This document shows, piece after piece, positions 8,164-14,520 of a DNA stretch of 14,520 bases; the first letter of the stretch is position 1; each line of letters begins with the position of its first letter. The notes under the pieces were generated by a model. That model was not told where the DNA came from and did no database searches. It saw only the letters and a list, made by a program, of their open reading frames with translations. A program made the position numbers and the translations under genes. This DNA is from CAVWCW01 sp965365625. Its GTDB lineage: Bacteria; Pseudomonadota; Gammaproteobacteria; Chromatiales; Chromatiaceae. The stretch is taken from NCBI GenBank assembly GCA_965365625.1, contig CBDUCL010000057.1:1-14520 (forward strand), given 5' to 3'.

Positions 8164-9294
8164 ATGCGGCCCGGGGTGTGCTGGCTGCTGGGGCTCACGT
8201 TGCTGCTTGGATTGCTCACCGAAGTCAGCTTCTACCCGCCACTTCGCTTCAGCCCCGAGGGCCCGGAGCTGCTGCGTAATCCCCAATTCCTGAATTCCGC
8301 CGAGGGCTGGACCGGCAACGCCCTCAAGCGCGGTGCGGAGTTGATCGAAGGCGGAGTGCTGCTGCGCAACCTCGATCGGGGCGGCCATTTCCTTTCGCAG
8401 GAACTGCCGGTGGCGGCGGGCAGCCGGCTGTTGATTTCGGCTCGGGTCTCCTCGCGCGGGGTTATTCCCGGTGCCAAACCCTGGCAATTGGCGCGCATCA
8501 ACCTGCTTCAACGCGATGCCGCAGGCAAAGTGCTGCCGACCCGTTCGGGGCTGGCGGTGGCGCTGCGGGGGGATAACCCCTGGCAGGAACGGGTCGCAGA
8601 GCAATCCATAGCCGAGCAGGCGCGCAGGGTAACCCTGGTCGTGGCCATGAATAAGGCGGAGGGCGAATTTCGGGTGCGCGGGCTCTCGGTGCGCCAGGCG
8701 CGGGTGAATTCGGAGTTTCTGTGGCTGGGCCGAATCACCCTTGTGGGGTGGGTGTTCGCCGGCGTGATGGCTCTGGTGCTGCTGTTGCGGGGCAGCGCAC
8801 GGCCCTGGGTCGGCCTTGTTTTGCTGCTGCTTACGGGGGCGATGTTGCTTCTGCTTATGCTGCCGAAGGAGGCGCCCGGCTCGATTCCCCGACTCGGCCT
8901 GGACCTGGTCGCCGAGCTGCGGGACCGGGTGCTACAGCCTTCGGGGCCGGGGGCTTCGGCCGGTACCGGGCCTCTACAGCAACAGGGCCCGGCGTCGGAG
9001 CCCCTGGAGTTGGCTGCGGACAAGTTGGGGCATGGGCTGTTGTTCGGCCTGCTGGCGTTGTTGGGGCGTTTGCTCTACCCAGGTATTCCGCTCTGGCGCA
9101 GCGCGCTCTACCTGTTGGGGTTGGCGCTGGCCAGTGAGCAGCTGCAGCATTTCACCGCAGCCCGGGGGGCCGGGCTCGAAGACCTCTGGTCCGACGTCCT
9201 CGGCATCGCCACCGGGCTGCTGGCAGCCGGCACCGGGTTGGCACTGGCTCGGTGGCTGGCCCGGGCGCTTCCTGGCCGGCTCAGTCGCGATTGA
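8164..9294 (+). CDS. VanZ-like membrane protein with extra N-terminal extracytoplasmic domain
   Basis: The C-terminal third carries the VanZ-like signature (ATG numbering): DKLGH at 286-290, ExLQ at 325-328 followed by Arg334, then Asp340 and DxxG at 344-347, spread over three hydrophobic segments (about 288-304, 309-326, 344-365). The N-terminus has a membrane segment (about 4-22), then a soluble region of about 150 residues (PELLRNPQFLNSAEGWTG onwards) that looks like a beta-sandwich, carbohydrate-binding-like fold, then two more membrane segments (188-209, 213-233). VanZ itself gives low-level teicoplanin resistance; most VanZ-like proteins have no known job. An envelope role is inferred, not a resistance call. 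ATG 8164 is preferred over GTG 8155, three codons upstream; neither has a good ribosome-binding site. pmbA ends 37 bases before. The 3' end overlaps the convergent ptsI by 14 bases. Confidence 0.8.
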   Translation: MRPGVCWLLGLTLLLGLLTEVSFYPPLRFSPEGPELLRNPQFLNSAEGWTGNALKRGAELIEGGVLLRNLDRGGHFLSQELPVAAGSRLLISARVSSRGVIPGAKPWQLARINLLQRDAAGKVLPTRSGLAVALRGDNPWQERVAEQSIAEQARRVTLVVAMNKAEGEFRVRGLSVRQARVNSEFLWLGRITLVGWVFAGVMALVLLLRGSARPWVGLVLLLLTGAMLLLLMLPKEAPGSIPRLGLDLVAELRDRVLQPSGPGASAGTGPLQQQGPASEPLELAADKLGHGLLFGLLALLGRLLYPGIPLWRSALYLLGLALASEQLQHFTAARGAGLEDLWSDVLGIATGLLAAGTGLALARWLARALPGRLSRD

Positions 9295-11026
9295 GCTCAG
9301 CCAGCAGCTGTTCCGCATCCAGCTCGTCGAGGCGTCCCATCAACTCGCTCACCCGACGACCCAGGGCCGCGCGGTCACTTTTGCGCACCACCTGTTTGAT
9401 CTCTGGCAGGGACCCGGGCTGCATGCTGAACTCGTTCAGGCCCAGGCCCAGCAGCAGCCGGGTATAGCGGGGGTCGCCGGCCATCTCCCCGCACATGCTG
9501 ATCGGGATGCCGGCGCGAGCTGCCGCGTCGATGGTCAGCTTGATCAAGCGCAGCACCGCCGGGTGCAGCGGCTCGTAGAGGTAGTTGACCGTGTCGTCCA
9601 TGCGGTCAATGGCCAGGGTGTATTGGATTAGGTCGTTGGTGCCGATGGACAGGAAGTCCAATCGTCGAGCGAAGGCGTCGGCACAGAGGGCGGCTGCCGG
9701 CACTTCGATCATGCCGCCCACCGGCAGCTTCGGGTCGAAGTCGGCGCCCTCGCTCCGGAGCTCCTGTTTGGTTGCCTCGATCAGCGCCAGCGCCTCGCGC
9801 AGCTCGGCCAGGTTGGACAGCATGGGCAGCATTAGCCTAACGGGCCCGTGGGCGGAGGCGCGCAGAATGGCCCGCAACTGGGGCCGAAACAGCCGAGGTT
9901 CCTTCAGGCAGAGGCGGATCGCTCGCAGCCCGAGGGCCGGGTTGCAGGCCGGGGCAGTGGTTACCGCGCAGGGGCCCGCCAATGGTTTGTCGGCGCCCAG
10001 GTCGAGGGTGCGAATGGTAATAGGGATGCCTTCGAGTCCCCCCAGCACCTCCAAGTAGGAGCGCAGGTGCTCTTCCTCGTCGGGGGCGCTGTCGCGGTTC
10101 ATGTACAGGAACTCGGTGCGGTACAGCCCCACCCCTTGGGCCCGAGCGCTGCGGGTTTCGGCGATGTCTTCCAATAGCTCGATATTGGCCAGCAAGGCGA
10201 TCTCCGCGCCGTCTCGGCTGACCGCCGGCTGGTCGGCCAGGCTCTCCAGGGCCCGCATCTGGAGTTCTCGCGCCGCGATGCGGCGGCGAAACTCTTCAAG
10301 CCGGATGGCATCCACCTCGGCCAGCACCACGCCCGCCTCGCCGTCCACCACCACCGGCTCCCCATGCCGCAGGCATTGGGTGGCCTGGCGCACCCCCACC
10401 ACCGCCGGGATGCCCAGGCTGCGGGCTAGAATCGCGGTGTGGGACATCGGACTGCCGAATTCGGTGACAAAGGCGGCGATGCCCTGATGGCGCATCAGGA
10501 TGGTGTCGGCCGGGGTCAGGTCCTGGGCCAGTATCACCTTGCCTTGCAGGGAGGCCGGCTCGGCGCTGGTGTCCTCATGTCCGCTGATCAGGATCTTCTG
10601 GATCTGGTGCACCACATGGTCGACGTCGTCCTTGCGGGTGCGCAGATACGGGTCCTCCATCTCCTCGAATACCCGTACCAGTTCGTCGCGCCGCACCTGC
10701 AGCGCCCATTCGGCACAGCAGTGCAGTTCGCGGATCAAGTCGATAGGACCCTCGGCGATGGTCGAGTCCTCGAGCATCAGCAGGTGGGTGTCGATAAAGG
10801 CGGCGATCTCGGACGGAGTGTCGGCGGGAATCTGATCGCGAACTTGGCGCAGGTGCTGGGCGGCCGCGTGCACCGCCTGGCGGAAGCGCTCGGCCTCCTG
10901 CTCGATCAGCTCCGGGGGGACCTCAAGAGGTATGATCTCGACCTGGCCGCGCAACAGCAGGTGGGCCTCGCCGACGGCGATCTTGCGCGAGACCCCGATG
11001 CCGATGCCGGTGCAGGCGATGCTCAC
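9281..11026 (-). CDS. ptsI: PTS Enzyme I (phosphoenolpyruvate-protein phosphotransferase)
   Basis: A 581-residue Enzyme I, close to E. coli PtsI (575). It takes phosphate from phosphoenolpyruvate and passes it to HPr in the cytoplasm. The phosphorylated residue is His196 in GSPMSHTAILARSLGIPAVVG. PEP-site residues are Arg303 (LYRTEF), Arg339 (TIRTLDLGADKP), Glu441 (GMIEVPAA) and Asn464-Asp465 (SIGTNDLIQYTLA); the catalytic Cys is Cys512 (MCGEMAGD). There is no N-terminal GAF domain, so this is a PtsI-type protein rather than PtsP. The GTG start at 11026 overlaps the ptsH stop (GTGA), indicating translational coupling, and it is the last gene of the cluster. The 3' end overlaps the VanZ-like gene by 14 bases, and no terminator is visible at the junction. 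Confidence 0.96.
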   Translation of the reverse strand: MSIACTGIGIGVSRKIAVGEAHLLLRGQVEIIPLEVPPELIEQEAERFRQAVHAAAQHLRQVRDQIPADTPSEIAAFIDTHLLMLEDSTIAEGPIDLIRELHCCAEWALQVRRDELVRVFEEMEDPYLRTRKDDVDHVVHQIQKILISGHEDTSAEPASLQGKVILAQDLTPADTILMRHQGIAAFVTEFGSPMSHTAILARSLGIPAVVGVRQATQCLRHGEPVVVDGEAGVVLAEVDAIRLEEFRRRIAARELQMRALESLADQPAVSRDGAEIALLANIELLEDIAETRSARAQGVGLYRTEFLYMNRDSAPDEEEHLRSYLEVLGGLEGIPITIRTLDLGADKPLAGPCAVTTAPACNPALGLRAIRLCLKEPRLFRPQLRAILRASAHGPVRLMLPMLSNLAELREALALIEATKQELRSEGADFDPKLPVGGMIEVPAAALCADAFARRLDFLSIGTNDLIQYTLAIDRMDDTVNYLYEPLHPAVLRLIKLTIDAAARAGIPISMCGEMAGDPRYTRLLLGLGLNEFSMQPGSLPEIKQVVRKSDRAALGRRVSELMGRLDELDAEQLLAELNRD

Positions 11027-11292
11027 TCTGCCTCTCCGAAGCGCTCGGCGATCAGCGCCTCCAAGGCCGCCAGGGCCGGTTCCGCATCGGCGCCGTCCAG
11101 CTCCAGGGTCAGTTCGGTGCCCTGGCTGGCGGCCAGCATCATCACCCCCATGATGCTCTTGCCGTTGACCCGCTGGCCGTTGCGTTCAAGCAGGATCTGG
11201 CTCTGGTAACGGCTGGCGCAGGTCACCAACTTGGCCGCTGCCCGCGCATGCAGGCCTAGCTTGTTGACTATGGTGACCTGCTTGCGAATCAT
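11023..11292 (-). CDS. ptsH: HPr phosphocarrier protein
   Basis: An 89-residue HPr, the small carrier that moves phosphate from Enzyme I to EIIA domains. His15 in GLHARAAAKLV is the Enzyme I-dependent site. Ser46 in NGKSIMGVMML is the regulatory site used by HPr kinase, whose gene (hprK) lies in the same cluster. The frame is open to an upstream start at 11334, but ATG 11292 is chosen. It overlaps the preceding EIIA stop as ATGA and gives the standard HPr N-terminus (MIRKQVTIVNKLGLHARAA). The longer start would add 14 residues with no family counterpart. The stop overlaps the GTG of ptsI. With no sugar permease genes here, this HPr probably serves EIIA-Ntr and the mannose-type EIIA as regulatory targets. 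Confidence 0.96.
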   Translation of the reverse strand: MIRKQVTIVNKLGLHARAAAKLVTCASRYQSQILLERNGQRVNGKSIMGVMMLAASQGTELTLELDGADAEPALAALEALIAERFGEAE

Positions 11293-11711
11293 GAAGCCAG
11301 ACCGCGGGTGCGTTCCGGCAACGTCTGGCTGCAATCGAGGATGCCGTCGCTGCCGCCGCTCAGGGCCTTGGCGGTGAGCCCGGCAAGGCTCAGGTGGGGG
11401 TAGTTCAGCACCCGAACCAGCATCGGCAGGTTGATGCCCGAGACCACCGACACATGCCCTTCGCGCTCCAGCGAAGTGGCGATATTGCTGGGGGTAGAGC
11501 CGAACATGTCGGTCAGCACGAGCACCCCGTCACCTTGGTCCAGTTCGGCTGCCAGCTGCTGTGCCCTGGCTCGGATTCGGTCCGGATTGCTATCGGTCCT
11601 GATGGCTAGGCTCTCGGCCAGCAATGGGCAATAGCCGAGCATATTGACGGCGGTATCCAGTAGCTCGCCACCGATCTGGTTGTGGGTGATTATTAGAAGG
11701 CCGATGCTCAT
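11289..11711 (-). CDS. PTS mannose-family EIIA protein, without EIIB/EIIC
   Basis: A 140-residue stand-alone EIIA of the mannose/fructose type (family of the ManX IIA domain). The phosphorylated residue is His10 in LLIITHNQIGGELL, and TDMFGSTPSNIA is the conserved second motif. The protein accepts phosphate from HPr; in a transport PTS it would pass it to an EIIB, but no EIIB, EIIC or EIID gene lies in the window. Such orphan EIIA-Man proteins sit in the same cluster in many proteobacteria and are thought to be regulatory. The partner here is unknown. It starts 15 bases after rapZ ends, and its stop overlaps the ptsH start, so it is probably translated with ptsH and ptsI. Confidence 0.93.
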   Translation of the reverse strand: MSIGLLIITHNQIGGELLDTAVNMLGYCPLLAESLAIRTDSNPDRIRARAQQLAAELDQGDGVLVLTDMFGSTPSNIATSLEREGHVSVVSGINLPMLVRVLNYPHLSLAGLTAKALSGGSDGILDCSQTLPERTRGLAS

Positions 11712-11726
11712 GATCTCAAAAAGGGG

Positions 11727-12587
11727 CTAGGGTGAGAGTTCCCGGTGGCGCGTGAGCACGCGTCGGCCGGCCTGGCGAAAATGCTGCGACAGCTGCTCGG
11801 CCATGTATACCGAGCGGTGCTGGCCGCCGGTGCAGCCGAACGAGAAGGTGAGATAGCTGCGGCCGTCGGCCTCGAATTTCGGAATCCAGGACTCCAGCAG
11901 TCCGATCAGGTCCCGGCGCATGTGTAGCACCTTCGGCTCCGCCTCCAGGAATTCCCGGACTTGCCGGTCGCGCCCGGTGAGCGGTCTTAGTGCCACCTGC
12001 CAGTAGGGATTGGGCAGGCAGCGCACGTCGAAGACGAAATCGGTGTCCCGCGGCACGCTGTGCTTGAAGCCGAAGGACTGGAACATCAGTGACACCTCGT
12101 CGGCCTCGGCATCGCCCAGGCGCTCGCGGATCAGATCCCGCAGTTGGTGGACATTGGTGTGGCTGGTGTCGAGCTGCAGGTCGGCGTTACTGCGCAGCGG
12201 CGCCATCATCTCGCGCTCCAGGCGCAGGGCCTCATCCAGGCCGTGCGCGCCGTCGCTCAGGGGGTGGCGGCGCCGGGTTTCGCTGAAGCGCCTGAGCAGG
12301 GTCTCGTGCTCGGCGTCGAGATAGACGATATCGCAGGCGATGCCCTGGTCGCGCAGGCGCCGGGCCAAGGGCGGCACCAAGCCCAGCTCGGGGGAGCGGC
12401 TGCGGGCGTCGATGCCGACCGCGGTATGCTCGTAGCTGGCCTCTGGCTCGCGGATCAACTGTTCGGCAAACGACAGCAGCAACCTCACCGGCAGATTGTC
12501 GATGCAGTAGAAGCCGAGGTCCTCCAGGGTATGCAGGGCGATACTCTTTCCGGACCCGGACATGCCGGTGACGATGACCAATTTCAT
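11727..12587 (-). CDS. rapZ: RapZ RNase adapter / nucleotide-binding protein
   Basis: A 286-residue RapZ (YvcJ family; E. coli 284). Walker A GMSGSGKS lies at residues 8-15, and VGIDARSR (57-64) is the second conserved nucleotide-site element. The C-terminal domain has SFGFKHSVP (171-179), DVRCLPNPYW (187-196) and GCTGGQHRSV (251-260), which contributes to the glucosamine-6-phosphate sensing pocket in E. coli. There, RapZ presents the small RNA GlmZ to RNase E to control GlmS. The E. coli protein ends with a basic Lys-Arg-Lys cluster used for RNA binding; this one ends VLTRHRELSP and lacks it. RNA adaptor function is therefore less certain than nucleotide or amino-sugar sensing. A TATAAT box upstream suggests a separate promoter. 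EIIA follows after 15 bases. Confidence 0.95.
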   Translation of the reverse strand: MKLVIVTGMSGSGKSIALHTLEDLGFYCIDNLPVRLLLSFAEQLIREPEASYEHTAVGIDARSRSPELGLVPPLARRLRDQGIACDIVYLDAEHETLLRRFSETRRRHPLSDGAHGLDEALRLEREMMAPLRSNADLQLDTSHTNVHQLRDLIRERLGDAEADEVSLMFQSFGFKHSVPRDTDFVFDVRCLPNPYWQVALRPLTGRDRQVREFLEAEPKVLHMRRDLIGLLESWIPKFEADGRSYLTFSFGCTGGQHRSVYMAEQLSQHFRQAGRRVLTRHRELSP

Positions 12588-12621
12588 TTTTGGGCGGAAC
12601 CTGCGCTGATCCCAATCGGCG

Positions 12622-12650
12622 ATTATAGCGCGAATCGTCGGCGAAATGGG
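12622..12650 (-). promoter_or_regulatory. Candidate sigma70 promoter of rapZ
   Basis: On the minus strand a perfect TATAAT -10 box lies at 12627-12622 (ATTATA on the plus strand), 35 bases before the rapZ ATG. A 17-base spacer places a poor -35 element, CCCATT, at 12650-12645. The predicted transcript start is near 12615, giving a leader of roughly 28 bases. It lies in the only sizeable gap of the cluster, so it could let rapZ-EIIA-ptsH-ptsI be expressed apart from hpf-ptsN-hprK. The -35 is weak and no experiment supports it. Confidence 0.45.
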
Positions 12651-12660
12651 CCTATGGGCG

Positions 12661-12704
12661 GAGGTAGGAGGCAGAGGTTAGGAGTTGGGAGTTAGGAGGC
12701 GCGA
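12661..12704. repeat. Purine-rich degenerate 7-base tandem repeat between hprK and rapZ
   Basis: The plus strand is a nearly all-purine, GG-rich tract. Its clearest part is three 7-base units in tandem: GTTAGGA (12677-12683), GTTGGGA (12684-12690) and GTTAGGA (12691-12697). Looser copies of GGAGG/GTAGGAG flank them. The tract lies just upstream of the candidate rapZ promoter and after the hprK stop. It does not code, since neither gene extends into it. Purine-strand bias could allow unusual DNA structure, or it may be a species-specific intergenic repeat; the window alone cannot decide. Confidence 0.55.
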
Positions 12705-12734
12705 GCGTGTCTTTTACACCTCACATCTAACTTC

Positions 12735-12750
12735 GGGGACGCGTCACCCC
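12735..12750. repeat. Near-perfect palindrome over the hprK stop codon
   Basis: GGGGACGCGTCACCCC contains the perfect 8-base palindrome GACGCGTC (12738-12745), extended by GGG on one side and CCC on the other with one extra A. It overlaps the hprK stop (12744-12746). There is no loop and no following T-run, so it is not a typical terminator. It could be a protein-binding dyad or chance in GC-rich DNA. Confidence 0.25.
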
Positions 12751-13682
12751 AAATCCACCTGCTCTTGCTGGCGTTGCAGGAAGTCTTCGCTGGCAATGTA
12801 GCCTTGGCGCTGGAGTTGGTGGTTGCGCACCGCGGCTTCCACCAGAATTGCCAGACTGCGGCCGGGGGCGACCGGGAGGGTGATCTGGGGGATTTCGACG
12901 CCCAGCACCCAGCGACTGGAGTTGCTGCCGGCGAGGCGGTCGAGTTCCGCCAGCTGCAGCCGGTCTTGGCGCTCCAGGTGCACGATCAGGCGCAGGTACT
13001 TGTTCGGCTTGATGGCGCTGTCGCCGAACATGGCACGGATATTGAGGATGCCCAGACCGCGCACCTCCAGGAAGCCGTCCAACAGGCTCGGGCAGCTGCC
13101 ATTCAGGATGTCGGGGGCGATACGGGCGAAGCTGGGGGCGTCGTCGGCAATCAGGCGGTGTCCGCGGGTGATCAGTTCCAGGGCCAGTTCGCTCTTGCCG
13201 ATGCCCGCTTCGCCGGTGAGCAGCACCCCCCTGCCCATTACCTCCATGAACACGCCGTGCACGGTTATTGGCTCGGCCAGTGCATTGGTGAGGAAGTACT
13301 GCAACTCGAAGATCAGTTGCGCATCCGGCAGCGGCGAACGCAGCAGGGGAGTGGCGGTGTGCTGGGCGGCGGCAATCAGGGCCGGATCGGCCCCAATGCC
13401 GTCGGACAGGAGCACAGCGGCCGGGCCGGCGGCGAACAGGTGCTCCAAGGCATCGTCCAGCGAGGCCGGCTTCAGTTTGCGCAGATAGGCCAGCTCGGAG
13501 GGACCGATGATTTGGATGCGGTTGGGGTGGATCCAATTGAGCCCCCCCACCAGCGCCTGACCCTTGGACTCGGATGCGCCCCGCAGTGGCTGCTCGGCCC
13601 CTTCCTGGCCCGCCGACCATTCCAGCTGCAACTTGGCCTCAAGTTGCTCGAATAGTTGGCGGGTGGACAGCTCGACGCTCAT
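12744..13682 (-). CDS. hprK: HPr kinase/phosphorylase
   Basis: A 312-residue HprK of normal length. It phosphorylates HPr on Ser46 with ATP and reverses this by phosphorolysis, thereby gating flow through the PTS. His142 in the VHGV motif, the Walker A loop GEAGIGKS (157-164), Asp180-Asp181 in HRLIADD and the family signature EVRGLGILNIRAMFG (from 206) are all present. The Walker A has Ala where many homologues have Ser (GDSGxGKS); the Lys and final Ser are kept, so activity is expected. The N-terminal sensory domain (about 1-130) is diverged, as usual. The ATG at 13682 overlaps the ptsN stop as ATGA, implying coupling. The target HPr with Ser46 is encoded three genes downstream (after rapZ and EIIA). 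HprK is typical of Firmicutes but also occurs in proteobacteria with permease-poor PTS. Confidence 0.95.
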   Translation of the reverse strand: MSVELSTRQLFEQLEAKLQLEWSAGQEGAEQPLRGASESKGQALVGGLNWIHPNRIQIIGPSELAYLRKLKPASLDDALEHLFAAGPAAVLLSDGIGADPALIAAAQHTATPLLRSPLPDAQLIFELQYFLTNALAEPITVHGVFMEVMGRGVLLTGEAGIGKSELALELITRGHRLIADDAPSFARIAPDILNGSCPSLLDGFLEVRGLGILNIRAMFGDSAIKPNKYLRLIVHLERQDRLQLAELDRLAGSNSSRWVLGVEIPQITLPVAPGRSLAILVEAAVRNHQLQRQGYIASEDFLQRQQEQVDLG

Positions 13683-14149
13683 GCCCCCACTTGGGCCAGT
13701 TCCTGGGCAGCTAGCAATTCCAGCAGGGTCTCGCGGTCACGGGCCCGGCGCAGGCGTTCGCAGAAAGCCGACTGGCTGAACAGGGTGGCCAGCCCGGCTA
13801 GCAGTTGCAGGTGCTCCTGGGTAGCCGCCTCCGGCACCAGCAAGGCGAACACCAGGTCCACCGGCTGGTTGTCGATGGCGTCGAAGTCGACGCCGGTGCT
13901 GAGCTGGATAAAGGCCCCGTGGGCCTGCTCCAGGTCGGGCATCCGGGCGTGGGGCAGCGCAATGCCGTACCCCAGCCCGGTGCTCCCCAGGCGCTCCCGT
14001 TCCAACAGTCGGTCGAATACGGCATCCTGGGTCAGCCCGGGGGCGCAGCCCTCGAACAGCTTGCCCAGTTCTTCCAAGATCTTCTTTTTGCTGCTCGCGT
14101 CGACCTGACAGCCGATTCGCTCCACGTCGAGAAAGTTGGCGGGAAACAT
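13679..14149 (-). CDS. ptsN: Nitrogen-regulatory PTS EIIA (EIIA-Ntr)
   Basis: A 156-residue EIIA of the fructose/nitrogen family, similar in length to E. coli PtsN (163). The phosphorylated residue is His67 in GYGIALPHARMPDL. The segment SKKKILEELGKLF near the N-terminus and the LVFALLVPEAATQEHLQLLAGLATLF core are typical. EIIA-Ntr has no sugar permease role; its unphosphorylated form controls potassium transport/KdpD, nitrogen-linked and stress responses in other bacteria. The ATG at 14149 has only a weak GAAG ribosome-binding site. It lies 36 bases after hpf, and its stop overlaps hprK. hpf-ptsN downstream of rpoN is a classic proteobacterial order; rpoN is expected just beyond the right edge but is not in the window. 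Confidence 0.95.
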   Translation of the reverse strand: MFPANFLDVERIGCQVDASSKKKILEELGKLFEGCAPGLTQDAVFDRLLERERLGSTGLGYGIALPHARMPDLEQAHGAFIQLSTGVDFDAIDNQPVDLVFALLVPEAATQEHLQLLAGLATLFSQSAFCERLRRARDRETLLELLAAQELAQVGA

Positions 14150-14185
14150 AATTGCTTCGATTCAGTTGGTTGGCTGGGGACGAGT

Positions 14186-14520
14186 TCAGATCTCGCCGGA
14201 TTCCATGGTCTTCCAGTTCTCCCCGTTGCCGGGGCGATGGTTGGTCAACTTTTCCTTGTGGCGGAGCACCTGACGGTCGAGTTTGTCAATCAGACCATCG
14301 ATGGCCGCATACATGTCTTCGTGTACCGAGTCGGCGAATACCCGCGTGCCGTTGGCATGCATGGTCGCCTCCGCCTTCTGACGCAGCTTCTCCACGCTCA
14401 GAATCACGTGCACGTTGGTGAAATTGTCGAAGTGGCGCTCCAGGCGCTCGAACTTGCTGTCCACGTAGTTCCTCAGGGCTTCGGTGATATCGACATGATG
14501 ACCGGTTAGGCTGATTTGCA
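14186..14520 (-). CDS. hpf: Ribosome hibernation promoting factor (start codon cut by window edge)
   Basis: This short HPF/YfiA-family protein binds the 30S subunit and silences ribosomes in stationary phase. Reading the minus strand from the right edge, the last two bases are TG and the next codons give QISLTGHHVDITEALRNYV, the usual HPF N-terminus. The missing base is very probably the A of ATG, at 14521. The full protein would be 111 residues (E. coli HPF is 95). The family pattern FERLERHFDNFTNVHVIL, then LRQKAEATMHANG, then SVHEDMYAAIDGLIDKLDRQV is clear. The C-terminal tail (KEKLTNHRPGNGENW onwards) is short, so this is the short HPF form and not the long form with a dimerisation domain. 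ptsN follows after 36 bases. Confidence 0.94.
   Translation of the reverse strand, partial: QISLTGHHVDITEALRNYVDSKFERLERHFDNFTNVHVILSVEKLRQKAEATMHANGTRVFADSVHEDMYAAIDGLIDKLDRQVLRHKEKLTNHRPGNGENWKTMESGEI

Noticed and set aside
8164..9294. Calling the VanZ-like gene a glycopeptide-resistance gene
   Set aside because: VanZ-like domains are widespread in Gram-negatives without van clusters; no vanA/H/X-type genes are nearby and the architecture differs from VanZ.
11293..11334. Longer ptsH start at 11334
   Set aside because: It would add 14 residues with no HPr counterpart and lie inside the EIIA gene; ATG 11292 with the ATGA overlap gives the family-standard N-terminus.
12707..12719. Small hairpin GTGT-cttttACAC as a terminator for hprK
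   Set aside because: A 4-base stem without a following T-run on the minus strand is too weak for an intrinsic terminator.
12765..13655. 296-codon plus-strand open frame opposite hprK
   Set aside because: It is the antisense of a fully recognisable HPr kinase and shows Gln/Ala/Gly-rich composition with no family motif; high GC keeps such antisense frames open.
13805..14509. 234-codon plus-strand open frame across ptsN and hpf
   Set aside because: Spans the antisense of two real genes and their gap; no coherent protein features.
1..14520. Defence system, prophage, transposon or CRISPR array
   Set aside because: Every sizeable stretch is accounted for by conserved housekeeping or regulatory genes; no direct-repeat array, transposase, integrase or phage gene is visible.

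Overview
The window is high-GC, densely coded bacterial chromosome with the gene content of a gammaproteobacterium. The order rng-yhdP-(nitrilase)-tldD matches the known gammaproteobacterial neighbourhood, as does hpf-ptsN upstream of rapZ. An HPr kinase and a mannose-type EIIA inside the ptsN cluster point away from the enterics. They suggest a deeper-branching or environmental gammaproteobacterium, for example a Chromatiales-like lineage; that placement is inference. No mobile element, phage gene, CRISPR array, tRNA or rRNA is visible.

Left block, + strand, about 1-9294. It holds the 3' end of rng (RNase G) and, 6 bases later, yhdP (a giant AsmA-like envelope protein of 1286 residues). A 232-base gap precedes a nitrilase-superfamily amidase, followed by tldD and pmbA/tldE (the two subunits of the TldD/TldE peptidase), and then a VanZ-like membrane protein with an added extracytoplasmic domain. 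tldD and pmbA are neighbours here, so the heterodimer can be made from one locus.

Right block, - strand, reading from 14520 down to 9281. The order is hpf (start codon cut by the window edge by a single base), ptsN (EIIA-Ntr), hprK (HPr kinase/phosphorylase), rapZ, a mannose-family EIIA, ptsH (HPr) and ptsI (Enzyme I). Four-base stop/start overlaps join ptsN-hprK, EIIA-ptsH and ptsH-ptsI. A 156-base gap with a TATAAT box and a purine-rich degenerate repeat separates hprK from rapZ. The set is a complete phosphorelay (PEP to EI to HPr to two EIIAs) plus the Ser46 kinase, but no EIIB or EIIC sugar permease is present. This is the layout of a regulatory PTS rather than a sugar uptake system. The two blocks converge with a 14-base overlap between the VanZ-like gene and ptsI.

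I see no wholly new system. The points most worth a second look are the permease-free PTS with an HprK/HPr-Ser46 pair, the altered C-terminal tail of RapZ, the architecture of the VanZ-like protein, and the repeat-bearing rapZ promoter region.
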